Origin: Prunus persica
Taxonomy: Eukaryota > Streptophyta > Magnoliopsida > Rosales > Rosaceae
Length of the DNA stretch: 64,000 bases
Direction: 5' to 3'
NCBI RefSeq assembly: GCF_000346465.2
Contig: NC_034010.1
Location: 13,887,142 to 13,951,141, forward strand
Shown piece by piece: positions 35,098 to 46,218 of this stretch. Each line of letters opens with the position of its first letter. Position 1 is the stretch's first letter. The notes under the pieces are model-generated. The model was given only the letters and a program-made list of their open reading frames with translations, did no database searches and was not told where the DNA came from. The translations under genes were made by a program, and so were the position numbers.

Positions 35098-36420
35098 ACA
35101 TTGACCAAACCTTTGCATATGTCCAAAATTCATAACCAAAACCAATACCAAAATAGATTCATAAACCAATACGAAAACAAGTTCAAACATATTTACATGC
35201 ACTACAAGTATCATACACATACATTTACATGCCCTACAATAAATAGAGTGGAAAAATGTAAAACTACAGTATGATATACATTTTTTAATAGAAGAAAGAC
35301 AAAAAAAATTATGATATACATCTTTTAAGAGCTGAGCTTGAAGTTTGCTGAGTTATATATACCTCTGAGAAATCTATCTGTGATTTCTCCAGTGAAGGAC
35401 GACCTTCAAGAATCCTATCTTCATACAGATTATTGGCTTTTTTAAATGACCCAATTCTTCATATAGCAAACTTTCACAAGATAGTACCATTGCAAAATTA
35501 AAGTTCACATTCATGCACACGATTTTCGTACTAACTCAATTGCAATATAAAAGTTATTATAAACATGGGTGAAGTGAATGTGTGTCTTGGCAAACGAATA
35601 AAAATACAAATCCAGAAATCATCAATAGTACATTTGGCATTGTTCAAACAGTTAAGGAAGCACAATCTCAGAGAAGAAGAAGAGCAAGACAGTGGAACTG
35701 GATAGATGCAAGAGCTGTCAAATCTTCAAGTTTTCCAAGAACCCTTTTCATGGCACCAACACAATCTTGGCATGATACCCACCTTGAGGACTATAGACTG
35801 CACCAAAAACAGATCCAAGATTGAATTATGAAAAATAGAGAAAACCAAGATCCAACATATGCCAACTTTACAATATCAAACTTATGTTAAAATATTGGCA
35901 TTCTCATAAAACTTACAAACTCCACAGTCACTTTTGGAGATATCCTCCACCTCAAGACATAATCAATTTATGTAGTTCATTCAAAAAATCACATCCCAAA
36001 ACAGAACAAACAAATTTAGATCATTTAACCAAATAACTGTGTTTCTTCAATTATTTTTTGTCAGAACAAAAACCTAACTTAGTAATCAAATTCAATAAGC
36101 AAAAGAAAATCTTCAAAATCATTGTAGATTGGACAAGCTTCAAGCATAATATTCCTTAAGACAAACTGAGAAATATTTGTTGCACAATCTCAAAATTTTG
36201 GTTCAAAAAGTTCTTGTATAATCCCATTGAAATAACATTCTCTACACAAGCTGAAAATAGTAATTGTATACAAAGAGAGTAAAATTTTAAATTTAACCCA
36301 CAATTATGTTTCAACAAATTTCTGTACAATCTCACCCAAATTTGACTTGGAGGGACTTGAGCTCACATCAAGCACCAAAAATCCAAACCCGTATATGAAA
36401 TTTGACTTTGTTGGGTTTGT
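35098..36420. other. No clear gene; exon-like fragments on the minus strand
   Basis: At 35364-35430 the minus strand reads an open stretch (RILEGRPSLEKSQIDFSE) ending at a GTATAT donor-like site. At 35750-35825 it reads GSVFGAVYSPQGGYHAKIVL, open until a stop. Neither could be assigned to a family and they may be relics of an unrelated gene. The rest is AT-rich. Confidence 0.3.
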
Positions 36421-36556
36421 TCAATTCACAAGGGGTACTCTGCCAAAATTTTAGTAGAGAGTCTCGGTTTTTAGTAAGTAGGCCCGACATCGGGGTGATG
36501 TCGGATCAAAGACGGGATTTGCCCCGGTTTTTGGGAAATTCCAGGGTGGATCCTGT
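36421..36556 (+). repeat. 3' end fragment of a gypsy-type LTR
   Basis: It matches the last ~120 bp of the solo LTR at 57747-60100 in order: ACTCTGCC, AGTCTCGGT, GACATCGG-GATGTC and a GGGTGGATCCTGTCA end. Confidence 0.7.
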
Positions 36557-36621
36557 CACATCATAGCTCCATTAGCTTATTGTCACTTTCATGACACTTT
36601 CCTACTACACTTTATTTATCA

Positions 36622-37243
36622 TTTGAATAACAGATGGATTTTTCTAACATGTGAGTGATCTCATTTGCATGTGAATATAATTTTGCATGTTCTTACCCTC
36701 TTAAACTACAAGTTTCTTAAAATTGTTATACCAATTCTTTTGTTGACATTGAATGCGAAGTCCTACTAGATTGAAAGCAACGAAGCCATGCTCCTTTGAG
36801 GTAATGCACAAAAGTGTCTTATATCTTTGTGCAAGCAAACCAAAGATGCGTGCAAAACAACTAAAGGCTTGGAATAGGGTTAGTTTTAGAATTTTGAAGA
36901 CCTTGTGCGAAACAAAGGTCTAAAATATATATGAATATATTTTGAATAACAGATGGATTTTTCTAAGATGTGAGTGATCTCATTTGCATGTGAATATAAT
37001 TTCGCATGTTCTTACCCACAAGTTTCTTAAAATTGTTATACCAATTCTTTTGTTGACATTGAATGCGAAGTCCTACTAGATTGAAAGCAACGAAGCCATG
37101 TTCCCTTGAGGTAATGCACAAAAGTATCTTATATCTTTGTGCAAGCAAACCAAAGATGCGTGCAAAACAACTAAAGGCTTGGAATAGGGTTAGTTTTAGA
37201 ATTTTGAAGGCCTTGTGCGAAACAAAGGTCTAAAATATATATG
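36622..37243. repeat. 319-bp tandem duplication, related to sequence upstream of the kinase gene at 41011
   Basis: TTTGAATAACAGATGGATTT occurs at 36622 (one-base context difference) and 36941, and the copies agree to about 37243. The inner part (ATGCGTGCAAAACAACTAAAGG, TTGAGGTAATG, ACCTTGTGCGAAA) recurs at about 40590-40850. From 37244 to 37990 there is no gene. Confidence 0.85.
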
Positions 37244-37990
37244 GTTTCGGAAATATAAGTAGTTCAAAAACATAGAAGTTTCGATGAAAATATCGAAATA
37301 TTATTGATATCGATAAAAAATGAATAAAAACTAAAGGAATTGTAAAAAAAAAAAACTCCACTCAAATTAGTATTATTGATGACAGAAAGTCAGTCAAACG
37401 GACAGGTAATGCTAACCCCACACGCATTTGGCATTCCGCGTCTTACAGTTTTCAGTATCCTCCATTCCATTGGACCCATCTATACAGTAATGCCTGCATA
37501 ACCAATATATGATTTTGAAGATGAGAATTTTTTTTTTTTTGGGTGTTTTGGAGCCATCTATTAAATTAATGCCTGTATATAGGTCGGGGTTGTACTGCAC
37601 AGATGCATAACCATTGAAGATGAGTGTTTTTTCTTTCTTTTTTTTGCTGTCAAACGAGAGGGAGGGGGAGGGGGAGTAAATCATTGGGTTGGATTCCCCA
37701 AGATTTCTTCGAACCCAGGTGCCATGTGAAGAGAAGAGAGAGGTGGGGGAGGGACCACGAAAACCACTGTGGTACAACCCCACTGGCAAGAAGCTTTTTC
37801 AACTTGGTTAAGTTACAATATATTAGTGTTGTCAATTCATAATTATTTATGATACACATGGTAAAAACGTTTGTTGTACTCATAATGTTTTCTACGAAAA
37901 TGGGAGACACTATGTAATTCATTAGCTGCTGTATGATTTCACAAGGGGCATTTGTTTGACCAGCGTATGGCTCCAATTTTTTTTTTTTCG

Positions 37991-40354
37991 TCACCTACCT
38001 GACAGAGTGCATGTTAGCTCCTTGTTAGAACAAGTTGGATTGGAATTCTCTTGAACATGGCCTACCGGCATCTCTTCCACACTTAGGAAAGGTTTGTTAG
38101 GCATTCGTAGGTTTTCAATATCTCCTTCGAGCATATCTATGACTTTGTTCATTGAAGGACGATCACTTGGCTTCATCTGTATACACCACAAGGCAGCTAT
38201 TATCATCTTTTTTATTATTTTCTTTTCCTCCTCTGTATCATCGCCAATCTCCAAGTCTTTGCCCTCACTATATTGGTCATGTGCCCATGGAGGAAAGTAA
38301 ACTTGGCTTGAATGCTCCACCAATGCATTGAAATTCTTTCTTCTACTACCCATTTCCATCAGCAGCATTCCAAAACTATACACATCGGCTTTGTACGATA
38401 CACCTCCAATATTTTTGTAGAACAACTCAGGAGCAATATATCCCATTGTTCCCCTTGCTGCAGTCAAATTCACAATGCTATTATCTGTTGGGTATAATTT
38501 TGCAAGACCAAAGTCAGACAATTTCGGTACAAAATTCTCATCAAGAAGAATGTTGTGTGGCTTGATATCGAAATGCAGAATTTGCATGTCACAACCTTGA
38601 TGTAGATATTCGATTCCTCGAGCCACTCCAAGAGCAACCTCATACATTTTCTTATTACAACTTAAAGGGACACTTCCTTCCTTTGAATAAATGTATTTAT
38701 CAAGAGAGCCATTAGGCATGAAATCGTACACTAGACCACGATTTGATCCTTCAACACAGTAGCCAACAAGTTGCACCACATTAACATGGTGAATCCTCCC
38801 AATGGTAGCTACCTCATTGATGAAATCTTGCCCGTTAGCTTTGGACTTGCCCAACATCTTAATTGCTACAAATCGGCCGCTACGTAACTTTCCCTTGAAA
38901 ACAGTGCCGTAACCTCCTTCACCCAACTTTTCCCTGAATTTACTAGTCATCTTCTTAACATCTGAGTAAGAGTACCTTATTGGTGCAAAGTTTTGTTCAT
39001 TTTGCAAAAACTCTTCAATGCTGCTATACATAGACAAATGCCTTCTTCTCCATTTATAGACCAAAACCGCAATGACAAATGGAAGCCCAAGTACAAATCT
39101 TGCCAAAACAAAAACTACTGCGCAAGAACATTACCATAGGGTTATTGAGTTTTTTGCCATTGTCCTTTTTATATATGCTTGCTAAGATGAAAATAAATGT
39201 TCGCTAAAAGAAGATACAAGCTCTTACCGAGGATGAAGAGCACTGCATATCGTTGGGCTGCAAGAAATACCCAAAAAGAAAAAGAAAAAAAAAAATCAAA
39301 TTCTTGACTTACTTCCAAAACTAAGTGCAAAACAAAATACCGGGACTGAAGAAATGAACCAAAAAAAAAAGGGCAGAAATTGCTTACCATCAATATATTC
39401 AAATACAGACTGAAAGAAACCTGCCATGACAAGGAAATGAAGCATTTAACATTAGAAAATTGAATATGCAACTTTTAAGCAGTTCCTTTCACCCAAGGTC
39501 ATGTGTTCGAACTCCAATATCGTTTGTATAATAAAAAATTAAAAATGAAGATACCACTTTGATATGTGCAAAAAAATTAAGGATTAGAGGACCTGTCTCA
39601 CACACATACCTATGAACCGGTTTGGATAACAAGTGTTAGAAAAGCTCCATCCTCTGCAGGAATAACGCGTGTACAAATCAGGGCGCCACTCAAGCTCAAA
39701 CCCAAACACCAGGGCCTCATGTATATGCTGATACGAACCGTTTTGATCCTTTTCATTCAACGTCGTTATAGCCGTCCGATCTACCCTGCACCCGTCCTCC
39801 AAATCCGACGCCGTTAGAGTCCCCGCCTTCACATAATAATAACCCCTGCTACCAATGCAAGAACTTGCGTCCACATACAGCGACAAATTGGCTGGAACTC
39901 TTTGACACTTCAAATAAATAATTGGGCTCGAACTTCTGCATATTTGCGGATAGCCCGTGCAATTGGAACTTAACCATTTGTACGGGTCTTGGAAGCTGAA
40001 GTTGTAAGGCGACAGAGAATAGCGAGGAAGCGAGGAGCAGTCGTTTTTGCGGAGGCCGGGATCGACGGCTCGGATTGTGTTGTTGTCGTAGTTGATTGAT
40101 CGGACAGTGTATTTTCCGGAGTATAAGTTTAGGACTGTGAGGTTGTTTTCGCATGAGAGGGTGTAAAACGACACGCCGCAGTTGGTTGGATCGCTGTTGA
40201 GTCGAAATGGGTAGCTTATGTTGCCGATGCTGCCGCAGGATGAAGGAGGGCAGACGCGACCGATAGTTTTCTCGTTGGAAGATTCAGAGGATGAAGTGAC
40301 GGCGAGAAGAGATAGAATTAGAAACCATGAAGAAGAGGATGTTTGAGTTTCCAT
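37991..40354 (-). CDS. LRK10L/Lr10-type receptor-like kinase, minus class, pair 2 (644 aa, 4 exons)
   Basis: Exons: 40354-39610, 39420-39388 (33 bp), 39257-39228 (30 bp) and 39117-37991; GT-AG, phase 1 throughout, 1935 nt = 644 aa plus stop. The micro-exon sizes equal those of the gene at 26015-29841. Start is [10 protein letters not shown]; the upstream in-frame ATG at 40543 would put the signal peptide inside the protein. Signal peptide about 1-23 ([13 protein letters not shown]). Ectodomain: [50 protein letters not shown]. Transmembrane about 274-289 ([14 protein letters not shown]). Kinase: GEGGYG at 335, VAIK Lys 356, catalytic Asp 453 in [11 protein letters not shown] at 471, GTMGYIAPE; non-RD. 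Plasma-membrane receptor role as for its paralogues; the ligand is unknown. No defect seen. Confidence 0.92.
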
Positions 40355-41010
40355 GGAGAGGGAGGGAGGAAAGAGTTCATCTGTGAGTAGATTTTCGGCA
40401 TGGCAATGAGTTATCATTTGTGAACAAGTTGTAATTTTATAATAATTTATTCGCAAAATTTGGGAGAAAACTTTAAACATATCCAGAAAAGAAAATGTAA
40501 ATTTAATCATGTTGTTATTGGACAGGTGAGTCAAGGATATCACATGATTGGTTTTAGTCTACTTTGACAGCTTCACAAATCATTCAATTACATGACGCTT
40601 TCCTACTACACTTTCCTACAAGTCTTTTGCGCAATGTCGGTTGTTATACCGACTCCTTGTTCGCATTCAATGTGAATTCCTACTGTAGATTGAAGAAACG
40701 AAGCCTTGCTTCCTTGAGGTAATGAACAAAAGTATCTTATACCAAGATGCGTGCAAACAAACCAAGATGCGTGCAAAACAACTAAAGGCTTGGAATATGG
40801 TTGGCTTTAGGATTTTAAAGGTCTTGTGCGAAATTAAAATTAGGACCCTTATATAATCTAATATTGAAAATACAAAAGAAAAAAAGGCCATGAATCAATG
40901 CCATAAAACAATAAAAGTAATGAATATCTCTTTTCCTGTTATTAAAGTGTTAATTGGATCATGGGAGGACATCTTATTGGATACCATTTCGTTTTTATGC
41001 AGCCTTAGAT
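40355..41010. promoter_or_regulatory. Divergent intergenic region of pair 2
   Basis: 656 bp between the start at 40354 (-) and the ATG at 41011 (+). One W-box core lies inverted at 40529-40534 (AGTCAA). The segment 40590-40850 is related to the duplication at 36622-37243. It is longer than the 332-bp region of pair 1. Confidence 0.45.
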
Positions 41011-43370
41011 ATGGTAAAAATTATCATCTCTTCCTTCTGCTTAATCTTTCTCGCTTTCTCCACAGTGCTTGGAGAACCCAAGATACCTGCAAAAAATTGA
41101 AGTGTGGAGACAAAGGCCCAGCTGTCCATTTCCCTTTCAGCCTCAAGGGCAGGCACCCAGATCACTGTGTCTTTCCTGGGTTTGTTCTGTCATGCAATGA
41201 GAAGTATGAAACAATTCTTGACCTTCCAATTCCATTCAAATTCCCAGTCAAAAGCATAGATTATGAGGCTCAGGTAATCCAATTACATGACCCAGAAAGC
41301 TGTCTTCTGATGAAGCTTTTGAAAGTCTTCAACAAGTCAATCTCTCCCTTCCACTTCTCAAAAAATCACATGACTGATCTTACCTTATTCAATTGCTCTT
41401 TAGCTGAGAGGCAATTAGATGAACAAGTCCCCTGCTTCAGTGGCCCTGGCTACCAAGTTTATTCTGTTCTCTCTTCATACAGCATTGAGGTCTTGCCCCT
41501 ACTGTCTTGTACAAAGATGTATAATTTGTCATCAGTTCCATATCCTTCATACAAGTATGCCACTCTTTTTTTGGAGTGGTCTGAACCAAATTGTGGACAC
41601 TGTGAGAGACAGGGGAGGAAGTGTAGATTGAAGAACAATGGAACCAAAAGTGAAATTGAATGTGTTGATTTGAGCAAAGCAGGTATGGCTAACATATATT
41701 TTAGTTTGGTTCACATATATTTAACTTATTACAGATTCTTAATATTCTGCTATACTACTAGTCACTTTTTGGTTACTTACTTGGAAGTTGAGAGGAGAGT
41801 AGCAGCATTATTTATTGGCTTTTTATCGCAAAATGCCTCTGAGGTTGATGAATCTATCAAGTTGTATCCTTGTTTATTTTTATTTATTTTTATTTTTTTG
41901 TGTTCTTGGTCCTCGAGGTTAACTTGGCTAATGTATATTTAATTGGTTCACATATATTTGAATTGTTACAGATTCTTAATATTCTGCTATACTAGTCAAT
42001 TATCTGCAGATACAAATAATACAATGCATTCATGAAATGAGATATTATCATTTGCAATCCACTTTTTGCTTGCTTATTTGGAAGTTTAGAGCAAAGTAGC
42101 AGCACTGTTTATTTAAAGGATATTTTCCAAGCAATAGCCCATTCTTAATTAGACACTGTATTTTTTTTTTCAGGTACAAAAAGGAAATGGGTGGCTACAG
42201 GTGAGTTGTTTAATTGGAGTTGCAGTTCGTTTCATCTGTATATGAGATTAACTTGCAGGTGCATCCCTAGGTTCATTTGTTGTGTTACTCCTTGTCGTTG
42301 CAGCCTATCGTGTCTATAGTTCTGATAGAAAAGAAAAGGAGAATCAATTAAAGATTGAAAGATTTTTAGACGATTACAGAGCTCTCAAACCTAGCAGATA
42401 TTCATATGCAGATATTAAGAGGATTACAAATGACTTCAAGGACAAGTTAGGGGAAGGAGCCTACGGAACTGTTTATAAAGGAAAGCTTTCTTCTGAACTC
42501 TTTGTTGCTGCGAAAGTCCTCAATAGTTCTAAGGGAGATGGGGAAGAGTTCATCAATGAAGTGGGAACAATGGGTCATATCCACCATGTCAATGTCGTTC
42601 GATTGGTTGGCTTTTGTGCTGATGGATTTAGACGAGCTCTTGTTTATGAGTTCTTACCAAATGGTTCACTGCAGGATTTCATTTCATCACCAGACAATAA
42701 GAACAGTTTCCTTGGTTGGGATAAGATGCAAGATATTGCTCTAGCCATAGCCAAAGGAATTGAATATCTTCACCAAGGATGTGATCAGCGAATCCTCCAT
42801 TTCGACATCAAACCTCATAACGTTTTGCTAGACCACAACTTCACTCCAAAGATTTCTGATTTTGGTTTAGCCAAATTATGTTCCAAGGATCAAAGCATAG
42901 TGTCAATGACTACAGCTAGGGGCACCATGGGCTACATTGCACCTGAAGTGTTTTCCAGGAACTTTGGAAATGTGTCCTATAAGTCAGATGTGTATAGTTT
43001 TGGAATGCTACTGCTTGAGATGGTAGGAGGAAGGAAGAATGTCGGTTCAGCCACGGAGAACACAAATGAAATCTACTATCCCGAATGGATTTATAATCTT
43101 CTAGAAGAAGGAGATGACCTACGCATCCATATCGGTGAAGAAGGAGAAGGTAAAATTCCAAAGAAATTTGCAATTGTAGGGCTCTGGTGCATCCAGTGGC
43201 ATCCAGTGGACCGCCCTTCAATGAAAGCTGTGGTTCAGATGTTGGAAGGAGGAGAAAGCTTAACCATGCCTCCCAATCCCTTTGCCTCTACAGGTGCTGC
43301 AGGAACCAATGCAAGTACGGCTGCAAGAAATCTAAACATTCAGTTAGAAGCAATTCCTGAGTTGGAGTAA
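41011..43370 (+). CDS. LRK10L-type receptor-like kinase, plus class, pair 2; probable 1-nt frameshift after the signal peptide
   Basis: Exons: 41011-41682, 42174-42200 (27 bp) and 42259-43370; GT-AG, phase 1. The ATG at 41011 gives a good signal peptide (MVKIIISSFCLIFLAFSTVL) but runs into a stop within 30 codons. The ectodomain frame (TCKKLKCGDKGPAVHFPF onward) is shifted by one at about 41071-41082. The exon sum from 41011 is 1811 nt; one more base gives 1812, close to its plus-class paralogue. The ectodomain frame is open back to an ATG at 40890, but without a signal peptide. An acceptor-like TTTCTCCACAG just before 41066 leaves a different first exon possible. Kinase: GEGAYG, VAAK lysine, [20 protein letters not shown], ending LEAIPELE; intact and non-RD. 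Either a recent null allele, a sequencing error or an altered 5' end. Confidence 0.8.
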
Positions 43371-44410
43371 CTGTGTAGTTATAATTAAATCATTACACGT
43401 AAACACACTTATGTAAGCAATCAAGAATGATCATATAGTTCTTGGTGTTCGTACTTGACCAGCACATGCCTCATGGTCCAGCACTACATAGAATTTAGAA
43501 ATAGGGGCGTTTCAATGACCCTAAAATTGGACCTATTGCTACCACACAATCACTGGCTGCCAAATCCAATATTATGCATCACTTGTGCACATAAACTATT
43601 GTGTAACAATCTTGCTTCAAATTTTGACATGACAGTCTTGCTTCCAGCTTCCATAAAATTGCCGTTGTCCCGCTTGCTTCATCATGTGATCCCCAACAAT
43701 GTGTCTTGCAGAAATATTGTTCTTCTAGTATTTTAGAGAGTATCTTGCGTTGGAGATGGAAGCCTAACATACAAGTGTTTAAAAAATCTCGGCCCTCCCC
43801 GTGCAACCCCAGTTGATTGAGAGATTAATTTTGAGAGGTTGGTGGGGTTGGGATGTTGAATCATCAGCGACTACTTTCTAAAATGCCTACAAAGGCAACC
43901 ATTGAACTTTGTTTTTGTTTTTTTCTTGGGTAATGAAATAGGGGGAAAGATTGAACTTTGTTTTTTGATTCCTTGTTTTGCAGTTCTCTAGCTTCCATGA
44001 CCTTTGGCCTCTTCCATTAGAAAGATTTCATCACGAAGGTCAATTAATAGACACAGTTTCAATTGAGCTGACCGTCGGAGAGTCTTCGATGAAAAACAGA
44101 AGCAACTGGTGAAGGTAAATTTTAAAATGGGGTCAATTTAAGCTCACATCATTGTGGTTTGGGCGTGCACACACTGATTCATGTCACTTCAAACTTGGAA
44201 AACAAAAAGTTGTACCACATTACTCTGACACTCTGAACACCATTTTCGGCTTTGTACGAAACAAGTCTGTTATAAATGTGATACGCTCTGTTTCTTTTTT
44301 GTTCAAAACGGCAGATTCCATACTAGTTGATCATCACCAAGCTAGTTAACAGAGTCTTGGGTTTCAAAAAAAAACAAAGAAAACAACAGAGTCCATGCCT
44401 ATTTGATTGA
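43371..44410. other. Intergenic between convergent receptor genes
   Basis: No gene or clear repeat seen. Frames in this stretch lack family motifs. Confidence 0.6.
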
Positions 44411-45578
44411 TCATGACCTAGCTGAAAAGATCCATGTTAGCTCCAAGTTAGAACATGCCGGATTTGGAATATTTTGATGATCGCTTATCGGCATCCGTTG
44501 TGGACAGATAAAAGGCTTGGGAGGCATCTGTAGGTATTCAACATGCCTTTCAAGCATCTCTGTGAGTTTTTTCATTGATGGACGATCGCTTGGTTTCAAT
44601 TGTATACACCATAAGGCTATTATGACCATCTTTCTTATTATTTTCATTTCATCTTCATTGACATCACCCATCTCCAAGTCCTTTCCCTCGATATATTGAT
44701 TGAACACCCAAGAAGAGAAGTAAATTTGGCTTGAATGCTCTGCCAAGGCATTCAAGTTCTTCCTTCTGCTTGCCATTTCCATCAACAACATTCCAAAACT
44801 GTAGACATCGGCTTTGTACGAAACACCTCCAAGATTTTTGTAGAACAACTCAGGAGCCATATATCCCATTGTTCCCCTAGCTGCCGTCATAGAGACAACG
44901 CTATTATCTGTTGGAAATCTTTGGGTTGAAATTCTCATCAAGAAGAATGTTGTGAGGCTTGATATAGAAATGCAGAATTTGCATGTCACAACCTTCATGC
45001 AGATATTCAATCCCTTGAGCCACTCCAAGAGAAATCGCATACATTTTATCACAACTTAAAGGTGTACTTCCTTCTTTTGAATAAATATATTTGTCAAGCG
45101 ACTCATTGGGCATGAAATCATAGACTAGAGAGCACTTTGATCCCTCCACACAATAACCAACAAGCCAATTGTAGCTACCTCGCTCATGAAATCTTGCCCA
45201 TTAGCTTTAGACTAGCCCAAAATCTTAATTGCTCCAAAACGACCACTGCTCAATTTTCCTTTAAATACAGTGCCAAAGCCACCTTCACCCATTTTGTCCT
45301 TGAATGCACCATTCATCTTCTTTATGTCTGAGTAAGAGTACCTTATTGAAGTTATTATCAGCCTGCAGAAAATCTTTTATGGTGCTATAGATAAAGAGCC
45401 ATATCACAAATGGAGCCCCAAACAAAAATTTCAAAATAACAGGTCCTGCGCAGTAAAATTACTAATTAATCATGAGTAAATATACTTTTTTTGGTGCTCT
45501 ATATCCACAGATTTCAAAGGCACCGGATGTATGCCCTTACCAATGCCAAAAAAAAAGTGAACAGTATCAATCCCCTTC
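44411..45578 (-). pseudogene. LRK10L kinase (minus class), decayed member of pair 3
   Basis: The last exon (about 45445-44411) aligns with the minus-class paralogues but has lost the WRRRHLSMY segment after the membrane span. It has several frame slips in the N-lobe, reads [10 protein letters not shown] in the catalytic loop (Asp to Tyr), and lacks DFG through a deletion of about 28 bp after NFNPKIS. The C-lobe ([13 protein letters not shown] to TWIFSARS) is still open. A relic of a micro-exon is visible near 45544-45580 with a T run. No ectodomain exon lies upstream; a copia element occupies 45746 on. Catalytically dead even if translated. Confidence 0.88.
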
Positions 45579-45745
45579 CTGCAAAAAAAATACAATAAAA
45601 GTGAACAGTATCAAGAGACCTGAGGACGTTTGAGAAGTGCAAAGCCCAAATATAGTATCAAGAGATCCGATGGCCTTGCTTTTACTTTGTTAGTGTTAGA
45701 GCTTGCTCTGAAATGAACAATCCTTGACCCATTTGAGGTGGTTTA

Positions 45746-45978
45746 TGTTGACGTGAGTCTTCTAATTAATTAAGGAGATTTATTTTCTTGATTAATTAAA
45801 GGATTTAGTTTCCTATTCTATATAATTGATAAATTATTGTACAATTAGGAGATACTATCCTAATTGATTACTGTATCTATTTCCTTGTAAAGCACTCATG
45901 TAAACTCTTATATATACCTCCTTATGGAGAAGAATAAAAACTAACCCAAAGTATTCAAACTATATTCACATTTTAGTA
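45746..45978 (+). repeat. 5' LTR of the gag-less copia element
   Basis: It starts TGTTGACGTGAGTCTTC and ends ATTTTAGTA (canonical CA mutated to TA). It is the same length as the 3' LTR. Confidence 0.92.
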
Positions 45979-46218
45979 CGGTATCAGAGCAATCAATCCT
46001 AGGTTGTCTCTAAACCTTTATCTCAAATTTCTCATATTCAACTCCAAAACCCTAAATCAAATTCCTCATATTTTTTCCTCTTATCAAAATCCCTAAACAC
46101 ATTCCCTTAAATCTTATACACATACCTCTCAAATCCAATTCCTACATCAAATTCCTCAAATCAAATTCCTCAAATCACAGTTCCTCACATTCTCATATCA
46201 CATCTTACTTCCGTTGCG

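Noticed and set aside
40890..41010. Upstream ATG at 40890 as true start of the second plus-class receptor
   Set aside because: It keeps the frame but gives no signal peptide, and the protein then reads the ancestral signal peptide out of frame; kept only as an alternative.
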